DNA from: Bacteroidales bacterium
GTDB lineage: Bacteria; Bacteroidota; Bacteroidia; Bacteroidales; UBA7960
Direction: 5' to 3'
NCBI GenBank assembly: GCA_007131245.1
Contig: SLQX01000089.1
Span: forward strand, 1-54,078
DNA length: 54,078 nt
The number at the start of each line of letters is the position of its first letter. The stretch's first letter is position 1. Position numbers and translations under genes: made by a program. The notes beneath the pieces are model-generated. The model searched no databases and was not told the DNA's origin. It saw nothing but the letters and a program-made list of their open reading frames with translations. Shown here in pieces: positions 43,224 to 52,473 of the stretch.

Positions 43224-44177
43224 ATGGACGATATTTATGATGTAATGATTCTGGGTGCAGGAGCCGCCGGACTCACTGCGGGCATTTATACATCGCGGGC
43301 AAAGCTCTCCACTGTAATTCTTAACCAGGGTGCAACAGGCGGGCAAATGGTTCTTACCAATGAGGTAGCTAACTACCCTGGTGTTAAAACAACCAGGGGG
43401 TATAACTTAGCAGCCATCATGAAAAGTCAGGCCAAAGAGTTTGGTTGCAAAATTAAATCCAATGTCAGGATTCAAAACTATGATCTTGGAGGAAAGATTA
43501 AATCGGTAGAACTACAAGATGGAAGGACTTTCAGCGCTTACAGTGTGATAGTTGCACCTGGTGGTCGTCCCCGTTCTCTGCAAATTCCAGGAGCAGATAG
43601 ATTCAGAGGTGCAGGGATATCATTTTGTGCAACGTGCGATGGTGAATTTTTTACCCAAAAAGAGATTGTGGTAGTGGGGGGAGGAAACTCAGCGCTGGAA
43701 GAGGCTGTATCATTGACAAAATATGCCAAAAAAGTAACCATTGTCCATCAGTTTGACCATTTTCAGGCTTTTGAACATGCCGTTCAGGAAGCTAAAAGCA
43801 ATGATAAGATAGACTTTATTATGGAGTCTGCTTTGGTTGAATTTGGTGGAGAAGAAAAACTGGATCATGTAATGATAAAGCATATCCCCACTGGTGAAAC
43901 CAGGAAATTTTCTACAGACGGAGTCTTTCTTTTTATTGGATATTTACCTAATACAGAAGATTTAATAAACCATATCCAGCTAAATGATAGAGGTGAAATA
44001 GTTACCAATTCCAGCCTGCAAACCAGCACCCCTGGTGTTTTTGCTGCCGGAGACACCCTTTCAAAACAATACCGGCAAATCACTACTGCTGTGGCTGACG
44101 GAACAATTGCAGCCCTCAACGCAGCTGAGTATGTAGCAAAAATAAAGGATAAATCTATTATGGCTTATGCTTCATAG
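43224..44177 (+). CDS. trxB: Thioredoxin-disulfide reductase
   Basis: A 317-residue FAD/NAD(P)H flavoenzyme. FAD motif ILGAGAAGLTAGIYTSRA, redox-active CATC (Cys135, Cys138) in FCATCDGEFF, NAD(P)-binding VVVGGGNSALEEAVSLTKYA, and the C-terminal FAD motif GVFAAGDTLSKQYRQITTAV. After the GGGNSA loop the sequence is KKVTIVHQFDHFQA, where E. coli TrxB has the HRRxxFR residues that bind the NADPH phosphate. Here only a His is seen (VHQFDHFQA), so NADH or another donor such as reduced ferredoxin/flavin is possible. Likely co-expressed with the CxxC-less thioredoxin upstream. Ends at a terminator. Confidence 0.95.
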   Translation: MDDIYDVMILGAGAAGLTAGIYTSRAKLSTVILNQGATGGQMVLTNEVANYPGVKTTRGYNLAAIMKSQAKEFGCKIKSNVRIQNYDLGGKIKSVELQDGRTFSAYSVIVAPGGRPRSLQIPGADRFRGAGISFCATCDGEFFTQKEIVVVGGGNSALEEAVSLTKYAKKVTIVHQFDHFQAFEHAVQEAKSNDKIDFIMESALVEFGGEEKLDHVMIKHIPTGETRKFSTDGVFLFIGYLPNTEDLINHIQLNDRGEIVTNSSLQTSTPGVFAAGDTLSKQYRQITTAVADGTIAALNAAEYVAKIKDKSIMAYAS

Positions 44178-44208
44178 ATGTCCTCAATAGCAGTCTTTTT
44201 AAAATTAG

Positions 44209-44244
44209 AAAGCCCTGAAAATTGTTTAATTTTCGGGGTTTTTC
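44209..44244 (+). terminator. Intrinsic terminator of trxB
   Basis: AAGCCCTGAAAATT pairs with AATTTTCGGGGTTT (two G-U pairs) around a 4-nt loop, followed by T-rich sequence. Confidence 0.75.
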
Positions 44245-44321
44245 TTTTTGTTTTAATTTTCAAGTATTTTTACAGCCTGATATTATTATTCATCTAATAT
44301 AAACCCAAAAATTACAGCACT

Positions 44322-46349
44322 ATGAAGCAAATTTTAATTCCATTACTCACCATTTTATTATTCACCTCGCAGGTGCACGCTCAGAAACAGGCCATGGTAC
44401 CCGAAACCCTGTGGGAGTTTGACCGTGTGGGTAATATGCAAGTATCACCTGATGGCCAAACGGTTTTATTTACAATAACAGAATACGATGTGGAAAGCAA
44501 CCAGTCCGCTCGTGACATATTTACACTGGCTGTATCTGGTGGAGAAGCGCGTAATATTACCAATAGTGAAGCCAATGAGTTTGCAGCGATGTGGCGCCCC
44601 GATGGACAAAAAATCGGATACCTGAGTGCAGAAAGCGGCACGGTTCAATTGTGGGAGAGAGAGCCCGATGGCAGCAATCCGGTTAAGGTATCAGAAATAC
44701 CGGGTGGAGTAACAGGTTTTGAATACAGTCCTGATATGGGGCATATTTTTTTCACCAAAAAGGTAAAGGTTGAAGAAAGTCCCAACGACATGCACCCCGA
44801 TTTACCCATGTCTAACGCCCTTATTTATGATGATTTGATGTACCGCCACTGGGACAAATGGCATGATTATACTTACAGTCATGTCTTTATTGCCCCATAC
44901 AATGATGGCAGTATTGGCAGATATATCGATATCATGGAAGATGAACCATGGAATTCTCCCCTCCCCCCATTTGGAGGGACGGGTCAGATAAGCTGGACAC
45001 CAGACGGCCAATCATTGGCTTATACCTGCAAAAAGAAAAAAGGAATAGACTGGGCCACCAGTACCAACTCCGACATTTACCTGTATGATCTGCAAACCCG
45101 GGAAACACGAAACCTAACACCTTTTAATGAGGGGTACGATCGCAACCCGGTATTTTCACCTGATGGACGGTTCATGGCATGGGAAAGTATGGAAACCCCG
45201 GGTTTTGAGTCCGATAAAAGCAGGATAATGGTAATGAACCTGGAGGATGGCACTTGGGTGGACTATTCTGAAGGATTTGACCAAAGTTCAAGAAACTTCA
45301 GATGGTCGGATGATGGTTCAATGCTTTATTTCATTAGCGGGCATCATGCCACCTACCAAATGTACCAGCTGGACATGACCACCCGCGACATTAACCCCAT
45401 TACTGATGGATGGCAAAACTATAACTCTCTTGCTCTGGCAGGAGATTACCTGGTGGGCGAAAGGATGAGCATGTCGTCACCGGTTGAGATTTTCCGTGTG
45501 GATAAACAGACAGGCGATCAAGAACAACTCACACAGGTGAACAATGAGGTATTTGAACGCATTGAAATGGGCCAGATTGAAGAAAGATGGATCAAAACCA
45601 CAGATGACAAGGACATGCTGGTTTGGGTTATTTACCCGCCCAATTTTGACCCCAACAAGGAATACCCTGCACTGCTTTACTGTGGAGGTGGTCCACAAAG
45701 TGCTGTCAGCCAGTTTTTCTCATACCGCTGGAACTTCCAGATGATGGCTGCCAACGATTATGTCATTATTGCCCCCAACCGCAGAGGGTTGCCTACTTTC
45801 GGACAGGAGTGGAACGATCAAATTAGCGAAGATTATGGCGGACAAAACATGGAGGATTTAATGACCGCTGCCAAAGAAGTGAGCAAAGAGCCCTTTATAG
45901 ATGAAGAACGCCTGGGAGCTGTAGGAGCAAGCTATGGTGGTTTTTCCGTTTTTTGGCTGGCTGGACATCACAATGGATTGTTCAGCACTTTTATTGCCCA
46001 TTGTGGCATGTTTAATTTCGAAAGCTGGTATGGCACCACCGAGGAAATGTTTTTTGCCAACCAGGATATTGGTGGCCCTTACTGGGAAGAACCGCGCCCC
46101 CACAGTTATGACTTTTCGCCGCATAAGTACGTCAGCAACTGGGATACACCCATTTTTGTTATCCATGGTGCCAAAGATTACAGAGTACCCTTGTCAGAAG
46201 GGATGCAGGCATTCAACGCCGCTCAGCTACATGGAGTACCCAGCCAGTTTATGGTATTCCCAGAAGAAAATCATTGGGTGCTTACCCCCCAAAACGCCAT
46301 TTTGTGGCAAAGAGAGTTCTTTAAGTGGCTCGACAAATGGTTGAAGTAA
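44322..46349 (+). CDS. S9 family peptidase, DPP5-like
   Basis: A 675-residue exported serine peptidase. Residues 1-20 are a signal peptide (ending VHAQ). A beta-propeller of WD/TolB-like blades (about 30-400, e.g. NMQVSPDGQTVLF) precedes the alpha/beta-hydrolase domain. The triad is Ser537 in GASYGGF, Asp619 in HGAKDYRV and His651 in EENHWVL. The start (AMVPETLWEFDRVG) and length resemble periplasmic dipeptidyl-peptidase 5 of Porphyromonas, which removes N-terminal dipeptides with a hydrophobic second residue; that match is from memory and not tested. Works with the M3 and M14 peptidases in peptide use. Confidence 0.92.
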   Translation: MKQILIPLLTILLFTSQVHAQKQAMVPETLWEFDRVGNMQVSPDGQTVLFTITEYDVESNQSARDIFTLAVSGGEARNITNSEANEFAAMWRPDGQKIGYLSAESGTVQLWEREPDGSNPVKVSEIPGGVTGFEYSPDMGHIFFTKKVKVEESPNDMHPDLPMSNALIYDDLMYRHWDKWHDYTYSHVFIAPYNDGSIGRYIDIMEDEPWNSPLPPFGGTGQISWTPDGQSLAYTCKKKKGIDWATSTNSDIYLYDLQTRETRNLTPFNEGYDRNPVFSPDGRFMAWESMETPGFESDKSRIMVMNLEDGTWVDYSEGFDQSSRNFRWSDDGSMLYFISGHHATYQMYQLDMTTRDINPITDGWQNYNSLALAGDYLVGERMSMSSPVEIFRVDKQTGDQEQLTQVNNEVFERIEMGQIEERWIKTTDDKDMLVWVIYPPNFDPNKEYPALLYCGGGPQSAVSQFFSYRWNFQMMAANDYVIIAPNRRGLPTFGQEWNDQISEDYGGQNMEDLMTAAKEVSKEPFIDEERLGAVGASYGGFSVFWLAGHHNGLFSTFIAHCGMFNFESWYGTTEEMFFANQDIGGPYWEEPRPHSYDFSPHKYVSNWDTPIFVIHGAKDYRVPLSEGMQAFNAAQLHGVPSQFMVFPEENHWVLTPQNAILWQREFFKWLDKWLK

Positions 46350-46435
46350 ATAGTTACAAAGACTTAATTTACAAGTTTTAACCAACAATAAGATTAAATC
46401 GGTTTTACATCCCTGTCTCTTGCAGGTATGCATCT

Positions 46436-46503
46436 AAAAACACCTACCCACATTACCCCGGGGATAAAAAGTCCCAACTGCCATGTGGGTGGGTGTTTTT
46501 TTA
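46436..46503 (+). terminator. Long hairpin terminator downstream of S9 peptidase gene
   Basis: An 18-bp stem (46436-46453 with 46483-46500, one G-U pair) around a 29-nt loop that itself contains CCCCGGGG and a GGGA/TCCC pairing, ending in a run of T. An in-frame ATG at 46428 for the next gene lies at the foot of this hairpin and is not used. Confidence 0.8.
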
Positions 46504-46504
46504 T

Positions 46505-46512
46505 TAATTTTG
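46505..46512 (+). promoter_or_regulatory. -7 promoter element of porin gene
   Basis: TAATTTTG right after the terminator, 57 bp before the ATG at 46569. Confidence 0.5.
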
Positions 46513-46568
46513 GGGCTTCAAAAAGGTTATCACAGATTCAATCGTTTTTCACTACCTTAATAACTTCT

Positions 46569-48635
46569 ATGACCTTCAGGTTTTTGCAAATTATAAGTCT
46601 TTTTGTTTTTTTCCCGTGGACCTGTCAACCTGCGACTGCAACTAACTTCCATATTCCTGCAGATACAGTGTTTGTTGAAGATACTATCATCAGGGATGTA
46701 TTATCTGTTGATACCATACCTGATGATACAGCTATGCCACCGACCCATGTTGCAGACGTTCCCCTTGCGCAAGAAATTACGGATACGATAGAAAAACCAC
46801 TTTCGGCTGTGCCATGGTTCAGTGAAGAAGAATTACAGAACCCTTTCACCCTGGAGCCCAATTACGTGGATACCACACTGGTGGGATTTCAACATTATGA
46901 TTATGCAGCAAGAGGGGGATTGTTTTATGCCGCACGTGGCAATCCCGGCCTCGCATATAGACAACTATCTTTCAGCCCGGACTTTTCTCCCGATTTAAAA
47001 ACTGACCAGTACAAACTATACGGAGATTACCTGTTCCGACATGATTCGCTGCGGTTCAAACGGCCCAGGTATGTTTTTACCGATCTTTTCTACATCATGG
47101 GAGATGACAGAGAACAGCTCTTTTATGCCAAACATGCGCAGAAACTTCATGAAACTTTTCACCTGGGCTTTCAATACCGGTTAGTTAACTCACCAGGAAC
47201 ATATAGCAGGCATGGAGCCAGAAATGCCAACTTGTATTTTACTGCAGACTATTTAAGCAGCGATAAGCGATACCAGGCCCTTGCAAGTTTTATTCTGAAC
47301 CGTCTCAGAAATCAGGAAAGCGGAGGGCTAAAAAATCACACGGCTTTTGAAGAAAATGAGATCCGCGATAGTGTGTTTATGTTTCAGGCCGAATCCTGGC
47401 ACAGAGATCTTTCGGTGAACCTCAGACACTTCTATCAAACAGGATACTATACAGAAGGGGATTCTGTTAATCCATCAAGGTTTGTAAACCTGGGTCGGAT
47501 CAATCACGATTTTACCTATAAACGCACAGCATTTGTATTTGAAGAAAACCGCCCCCCACAGTTTTTCTATGACTTCCCCCGAATGGATTCTTTGGGCACC
47601 TATGACTCCACAGCAGTTCATACCATTAAAAACCAGGTCTCCTGGTCCAATTTCCCTCTAAGTAGCGGAAGGGGCAGTTTCCCTTTTAATTTTAAACTAT
47701 TCCTCCAACATTCACACCATACCATTGAACAACCCTACTGGATACCCGAAGATGCAGACTTGTTTGATGAAGAAGGAGAACGCATTTATTATTCCACCCA
47801 GGAAAACTATAGTCAATGGATACAGGGAGCTGAACTACAATCGGACCAGAGAAGGTTTTTATCTTTTGGAGGGTATACCAATTTTACCCTGGGAGGATAT
47901 AATGATGAGGATATACATGCGGGAGCATTTCTGAATCTAGGCCGTCAGAAAAGCCGCTACAGGCTCAATATGAAACTGAACCTCTCATCAGTGGAAGCAC
48001 CCTATTTCACCAACCATTTTTATGGCAATTATGTGAGGTGGGAAAACAATTTTGATAAAATACAAACCACCCAGCTGCAGGCAACCTTTACCCTGCCCTA
48101 TCTTACCCTGGAAGGGAATTATTTCCTACTAAATAATATGGTATATTTTGATGAGGAAGCATTGCCCATTCAAAACAGCACCGAGTTTGGCTTTTTCAAA
48201 TTTGCCGCCAGAAGTTTTATGGAGTTTGGCTGGCTGGGTATGAGAAACCAGGCTGTATACCAGTACGCCACCACGGACAACTTTGATGACTTTCCCAGTT
48301 TCATGAGCTATCATTCAGTATTTGCCAACTTTAAGCTGTCCAATGGAAACCTCATTAATCAAACCGGTATCGACTTCTATTATAATACGGGGTATTACGC
48401 AATGTCCTATATGCCGGTATCCAGAGTGTTTTATACACAGGACGAACATCGCATGCGAGATAAGTTATTGCTGGATGTTTTCTGGAATGCCAAAGTAGGA
48501 AACGCAAGGCTTTTTGTAAAATATGAGAATATCCTGGGGCTGGTGTTCGACACAAAACCCCATTATGATATACCCTTCTACCCTATCCCCGAAAGCATGT
48601 TTAAGTTTGGGGTATCATGGATGTTTTTCAATTAA
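46569..48635 (+). CDS. Putative outer-membrane porin (Porin_10 type)
   Basis: A 688-residue protein from the ATG at 46569, which opens a signal peptide (MTFRFLQIISLFVFF...ATA). An ATG at 46428 would start inside a terminator. After a low-complexity Asp/Thr/Pro-rich segment come many alternating, aromatic-rich strands (YKLYGDYLFRHDSLRF, YYTEGDSVNPSRFVNLG, GNARLFVKYENILGLVF), the pattern of a large beta barrel, with an aromatic C-terminal residue region WMFFN. This agrees with the Bacteroidota Porin_10 family. It should sit in the outer membrane. Transported solute unknown. Confidence 0.85.
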   Translation: MTFRFLQIISLFVFFPWTCQPATATNFHIPADTVFVEDTIIRDVLSVDTIPDDTAMPPTHVADVPLAQEITDTIEKPLSAVPWFSEEELQNPFTLEPNYVDTTLVGFQHYDYAARGGLFYAARGNPGLAYRQLSFSPDFSPDLKTDQYKLYGDYLFRHDSLRFKRPRYVFTDLFYIMGDDREQLFYAKHAQKLHETFHLGFQYRLVNSPGTYSRHGARNANLYFTADYLSSDKRYQALASFILNRLRNQESGGLKNHTAFEENEIRDSVFMFQAESWHRDLSVNLRHFYQTGYYTEGDSVNPSRFVNLGRINHDFTYKRTAFVFEENRPPQFFYDFPRMDSLGTYDSTAVHTIKNQVSWSNFPLSSGRGSFPFNFKLFLQHSHHTIEQPYWIPEDADLFDEEGERIYYSTQENYSQWIQGAELQSDQRRFLSFGGYTNFTLGGYNDEDIHAGAFLNLGRQKSRYRLNMKLNLSSVEAPYFTNHFYGNYVRWENNFDKIQTTQLQATFTLPYLTLEGNYFLLNNMVYFDEEALPIQNSTEFGFFKFAARSFMEFGWLGMRNQAVYQYATTDNFDDFPSFMSYHSVFANFKLSNGNLINQTGIDFYYNTGYYAMSYMPVSRVFYTQDEHRMRDKLLLDVFWNAKVGNARLFVKYENILGLVFDTKPHYDIPFYPIPESMFKFGVSWMFFN

Positions 48636-48709
48636 CAACTCACAACACTCTCCTTACGTAAAATCGTTATAAATAGGCATCAGTACTGAAATCTATCCGT
48701 AAAATTTAC

Positions 48710-48717
48710 TAATTTTG
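48710..48717 (+). promoter_or_regulatory. -7 promoter element of nifJ
   Basis: TAATTTTG, 61 bp before the ATG at 48778. No clear -33 box. Confidence 0.55.
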
Positions 48718-48777
48718 CGGCGTAAATCAATTCTAGCTAATTGCCTTATAATAAGACTGTTTTTAAATAAGACAACT

Positions 48778-51700
48778 ATGACAAAAAAGAAAAATTTCAT
48801 TACTTGCGACGGGAACTATGCTGCATCCCATGTAGCTTATATGTTCAGCGAGGTAGCAGCTATCTACCCCATTACACCTTCTTCGGATATGGCGGAGAAT
48901 GTTGATGAGTGGGCTGCAAAAGGGAGAAAGAACATTTTTGGGGAAGAAGTAAAACTGGTTGAGATGCAATCAGAAGCAGGAGCTGCTGGTGCAGTGCATG
49001 GTTCGCTGCAATCAGGTGCCCTTACCAGCACTTATACAGCTTCTCAGGGATTACTGCTCATGATTCCAAATATGTACAAAATTTCCGGAGAGTTACTCCC
49101 GGGAGTATTTCATGTATCCGCCCGTAGTCTTGCAGCACAGGCCCTATCCATCTTTGGCGACCACTCCGATGTGATGAGTACCCGTCAAACCGGATTTGCC
49201 ATGCTGGCCACAGGAAGTGCACAGCAAATTATGGATATTGCCCCCATTGCGCATCTTGCAGCTATCAAATCAAGAGTTCCTTTCTTGCATTTCTTTGATG
49301 GATTCCGTACTTCACACGAAATACAAAAAGTTGAAGCATGCGATCAGGAGGTTCTTAAAGAGCTGGTTGATTATAAAGCACTCCAGGAATTCCGCGACCG
49401 TGCACTTAACCCTGAGCACCCGGTTACCCGCGGTACAGCACAAAACCCCGACATTTACTTCCAGTCAAGGGAGGCGGCTAATCGCTTTTATGATGTACTG
49501 CCTGACATGGTGGAAGAATATATGCAGGAAATTACAAAGATAACCGGCCGTGAATACCACCCTTTTACCTACTATGGAGCAACCGATGCCGAGCATGTAA
49601 TCATTGCCATGGGATCTATCACTGAAACCATCAAAGAAACCATTGATTACCTCACTGCCAAAGGCGAAAAAGTCGGACTGGTTAGCGTTCATCTATACAG
49701 ACCATTTTCAGCCAAATACCTGCTTAAGGTAATGCCTGATACCGTGAAACGTATCACAGCTTTAGACCGCACCAAAGAACCCGGAGCCAACGGTGATCCC
49801 CTTTACATGGACCTACGTGAATTGTATTACGGTAAAGAAAAGGCTCCTGAAGTATATGGTGGACGTTATGGCTTAAGTTCTAAAGACACCACCCCAAGAC
49901 ATATTATCGCTGTTTATGAAAACAGCAAGCAAAACGAGCCTAAGAACCAGTTTACCGTTGGTATCAACGACGACGTAACCTTCAAATCGTTGCCCCTGAA
50001 AGAAGAGGTGGATGTATCTCCTGAAGAAAATTACGCTGCTAAGTTCTTCGGACTCGGTTCTGACGGTACTGTAGGTGCCAACAAAAACTCCATCAAGATT
50101 ATTGGAGATTCAACCGACAAGTTTGCACAGGGATACTTTAGCTATGACTCCAAAAAGTCAGGTGGTATTACTGTTTCGCACCTTCGTTTTGGTGATTCCC
50201 CCATTCGTTCACCCTATCTTGTAAACTCAGCTGATTTTGTAGCATGCCACGTACCTTCTTATTTGCAAAAGTACGATATGCTCAAAGGGCTCAAAAAAGG
50301 TGGTATCTTCCTGATGAACTCCATTTGGGATGCTGAAGAAACCAAGAAACAGTTGCCCGATCATATGAAAAAATATTTGGCTGAGAATGATATTCAGTTT
50401 TATATTATCAATGCAACCGTCATTGCAGAAGAAATTGGTCTGGGTAATCGCACTAATACCATTATGCAATCTGCATTTTTTAAAGTTACAGAGGTAATTC
50501 CCTATGACCAGGCTGTGAAAGAGATGAAACAAGCCATTCAGAAGTCCTACGGCATGAAGGGTGAAGAAATTGTAAACATGAACAATGCTGCAGTTGATAA
50601 AGGTGGTGAGGTTATTAAAGTAGAGGTTCCGGCTGACTGGAAGAACCTTGATGTGAAACCTGCTGCTGAGCGAACCGATGTGCCTGACTTTATCAAAGAC
50701 ATGGTTTACCCCATCAACAGTCTTAAAGGGGATAGCCTTCCGGTAAGTGCATTCCTGGACAGAGAAGACGGAACATTCCCTGCAGGAACCACAGCTTATG
50801 AAAAACGTGGTATTGCAGTACACGTGCCTGAGTGGCAGCTCGAACACTGTATTCAATGTAACCAGTGTGCCTATGTATGTCCTCACGCTGTTATCCGTCC
50901 TTTCCTGATGGATGATGAAGAGATGAAGAAAATTGGTGAGGATACCCCCGTCATCGAGATCAAAAAAGGAAAACTGGCTGGATACAAGTACCGTATGCAG
51001 GTAAGTCCACTGGATTGCACGGGTTGTGGAAACTGTGTGGACGTTTGTCCGGCACCCACCAAAGCACTGGAAATGAAAACCCTTGGATCGCAGATGCATG
51101 AAAATGATCGCTGGGACACCATTATCAATAATGTAACGTATAAAGACGACCTGGCCAACAAGCAGCAGACGGTGAAAAACAGCCAGTTTGCACAGCCTTT
51201 GTTTGAGTTTAGTGGTGCATGTGCCGGATGTGGTGAAACACCCTACATTAAGCTTATTACCCAGCTTTACGGAGATCGCATGATGATTGCCAACGCTACA
51301 GGTTGCTCTTCCATCTATGGTGGTTCTGCCCCTGCTACTCCTTATACCGTAAATAAAGACGGGCACGGACCTGCATGGGCCAACTCCCTCTTTGAAGACA
51401 ATGCTGAATACGGTTTTGGTATGGCTACCGGTGTAGGTAAAATCCGCGAAAGAATTGCCAGGTTTATGCAAACCGGCATGGAAGCTGACGATATGAAAGC
51501 CGAAACCAAAGAAGCTTTCCAAGGTTGGCTGGATACCAAAGAAGATGCAGATAAGTCCAAAGAAGCATCTGCAAAAGTTGTTGCTGTGCTCAAAAACGAG
51601 AACAACCAAATAGCCAAAGATATCCTGGCACTGGAGCAATACCTGGTAAAAAAATCTGTATGGGTATTTGGTGGTGACGGCTGGGCTTATGATATAGGTT

Positions 51701-52317
51701 TCGGCGGTGTTGACCACGTAATTGCCTCAGGTGATGACATTAATTTGTTGGTGATGGACACTGAGGTTTACTCCAATACCGGGGGACAGGCCTCCAAATC
51801 TACCCCGGTTGGGGCAATAGCTAAGTTTGCCGCGGCAGGTAAGCGCGTACGTAAAAAAGACCTTGGACTTATGGCCATGAGTTATGGATATGTTTACGTA
51901 GCCCAGGTGGGAATGGGTGCTAACCAAAATCAGTTCCTCAAAGCGATACGCGAGGCGGAAGCTTATCCTGGTCCTTCTGTTGTGATTGCTTATTCACCCT
52001 GTATCAACCACGGCTTGAGACAAGGAATGGGCAAAACCCAGCAACAGACAAAAGATGCCGTAGAGGCAGGTTACTGGCAGTTGTATAGATACAACCCCAT
52101 GCTGGAAGCTGAAGGGAAAAACCCCTTCCAACTGGACTCAAAAGAACCTGACTGGAATCAATTCCAGGATTTCCTTGCCAGTGAAGTTCGCTACAGCTCT
52201 CTCAAAAAAGCATTCCCCAAAGAGGCAACAGAGCTCTTCAAGAGTGCCGAAGAGAATGCAAAATGGCGTTACAACATGTACAAACGCTACGCGGCTATGG
52301 ATTTCTCAAAGGCATAA
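48778..52317 (+). CDS. nifJ: Pyruvate:ferredoxin (flavodoxin) oxidoreductase
   Basis: A 1179-residue single-chain enzyme that oxidises pyruvate with CoA to acetyl-CoA, CO2 and reduced ferredoxin. An upstream in-frame TTG at 48715 overlaps the promoter, so the ATG at 48778 is the start. Order of domains: pyrimidine-binding (YPITPSSDMAENVDEW), CoA/gamma domains (GITVSHLRFGDSPIRSPY), two [4Fe-4S] motifs (CIQCNQCAYVC from Cys691 and CTGCGNCVDVC from Cys747), a further Cys815 in CAGCGETPY for the proximal cluster, and the TPP/Mg site GGDGWAYDIGFGG (Gly966) plus YSNTGGQASKSTP. Oxygen-sensitive; marks an anaerobic or fermentative metabolism. Strong terminator follows. Confidence 0.98.
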   Translation: MTKKKNFITCDGNYAASHVAYMFSEVAAIYPITPSSDMAENVDEWAAKGRKNIFGEEVKLVEMQSEAGAAGAVHGSLQSGALTSTYTASQGLLLMIPNMYKISGELLPGVFHVSARSLAAQALSIFGDHSDVMSTRQTGFAMLATGSAQQIMDIAPIAHLAAIKSRVPFLHFFDGFRTSHEIQKVEACDQEVLKELVDYKALQEFRDRALNPEHPVTRGTAQNPDIYFQSREAANRFYDVLPDMVEEYMQEITKITGREYHPFTYYGATDAEHVIIAMGSITETIKETIDYLTAKGEKVGLVSVHLYRPFSAKYLLKVMPDTVKRITALDRTKEPGANGDPLYMDLRELYYGKEKAPEVYGGRYGLSSKDTTPRHIIAVYENSKQNEPKNQFTVGINDDVTFKSLPLKEEVDVSPEENYAAKFFGLGSDGTVGANKNSIKIIGDSTDKFAQGYFSYDSKKSGGITVSHLRFGDSPIRSPYLVNSADFVACHVPSYLQKYDMLKGLKKGGIFLMNSIWDAEETKKQLPDHMKKYLAENDIQFYIINATVIAEEIGLGNRTNTIMQSAFFKVTEVIPYDQAVKEMKQAIQKSYGMKGEEIVNMNNAAVDKGGEVIKVEVPADWKNLDVKPAAERTDVPDFIKDMVYPINSLKGDSLPVSAFLDREDGTFPAGTTAYEKRGIAVHVPEWQLEHCIQCNQCAYVCPHAVIRPFLMDDEEMKKIGEDTPVIEIKKGKLAGYKYRMQVSPLDCTGCGNCVDVCPAPTKALEMKTLGSQMHENDRWDTIINNVTYKDDLANKQQTVKNSQFAQPLFEFSGACAGCGETPYIKLITQLYGDRMMIANATGCSSIYGGSAPATPYTVNKDGHGPAWANSLFEDNAEYGFGMATGVGKIRERIARFMQTGMEADDMKAETKEAFQGWLDTKEDADKSKEASAKVVAVLKNENNQIAKDILALEQYLVKKSVWVFGGDGWAYDIGFGGVDHVIASGDDINLLVMDTEVYSNTGGQASKSTPVGAIAKFAAAGKRVRKKDLGLMAMSYGYVYVAQVGMGANQNQFLKAIREAEAYPGPSVVIAYSPCINHGLRQGMGKTQQQTKDAVEAGYWQLYRYNPMLEAEGKNPFQLDSKEPDWNQFQDFLASEVRYSSLKKAFPKEATELFKSAEENAKWRYNMYKRYAAMDFSKA

Positions 52318-52342
52318 ATCACTGATTTTAACAGTATTTGCC

Positions 52343-52374
52343 AAAGCCTCCCCTTTCGGGAGGCTTTTTTTTTG
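52343..52374 (+). terminator. Intrinsic terminator of nifJ
   Basis: AAAGCCTCCC pairs with GGGAGGCTTT around a 5-nt loop (CTTTC), followed by a long T run. Confidence 0.92.
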
Positions 52375-52392
52375 ATTTTTTTTTCAAAAATA

Positions 52393-52424
52393 TTTGGTTT
52401 TTACAATTTACTATATTAGATTTG
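52393..52424 (+). promoter_or_regulatory. Promoter of ABC transporter operon
   Basis: TTTG (52393-52396), 20-bp spacer, TAGATTTG (52417-52424): a full Bacteroidota promoter; start of transcription near 52431. Confidence 0.78.
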
Positions 52425-52427
52425 CAG

Positions 52428-52447
52428 TGTATTAGAAACGTAATACA
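52428..52447. promoter_or_regulatory. Operator-like inverted repeat in ABC promoter region
   Basis: TGTATTA-N6-TAATACA, perfect 7-bp arms, spanning the predicted transcription start. Site shape and position fit a GntR-family (YtrA-type) repressor that controls ABC pairs in this phylum; no regulator gene is in the window. Confidence 0.6.
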
Positions 52448-52473
52448 GTAGTAATATAATAAACACATAAACT

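Noticed and set aside
44254-44261. TAATTTTC as -7 element of the S9 peptidase gene
   Set aside because: One mismatch at the most conserved base and no -33 box; not strong enough.
46428-46568. A 47-residue N-terminal extension of the porin
   Set aside because: Its start lies at the foot of a strong terminator and upstream of the promoter; the signal peptide starts at 46569.
48715-48777. TTG start for nifJ
   Set aside because: It overlaps the -7 element TAATTTTG; the conserved N-terminus begins at the ATG at 48778.
50227-51717. A 496-codon open frame on the minus strand inside nifJ
   Set aside because: It lies fully antisense to a well-conserved enzyme, its product has a Cys/Phe/His-rich composition with no domain, and it is explained by the codon usage of the sense gene.
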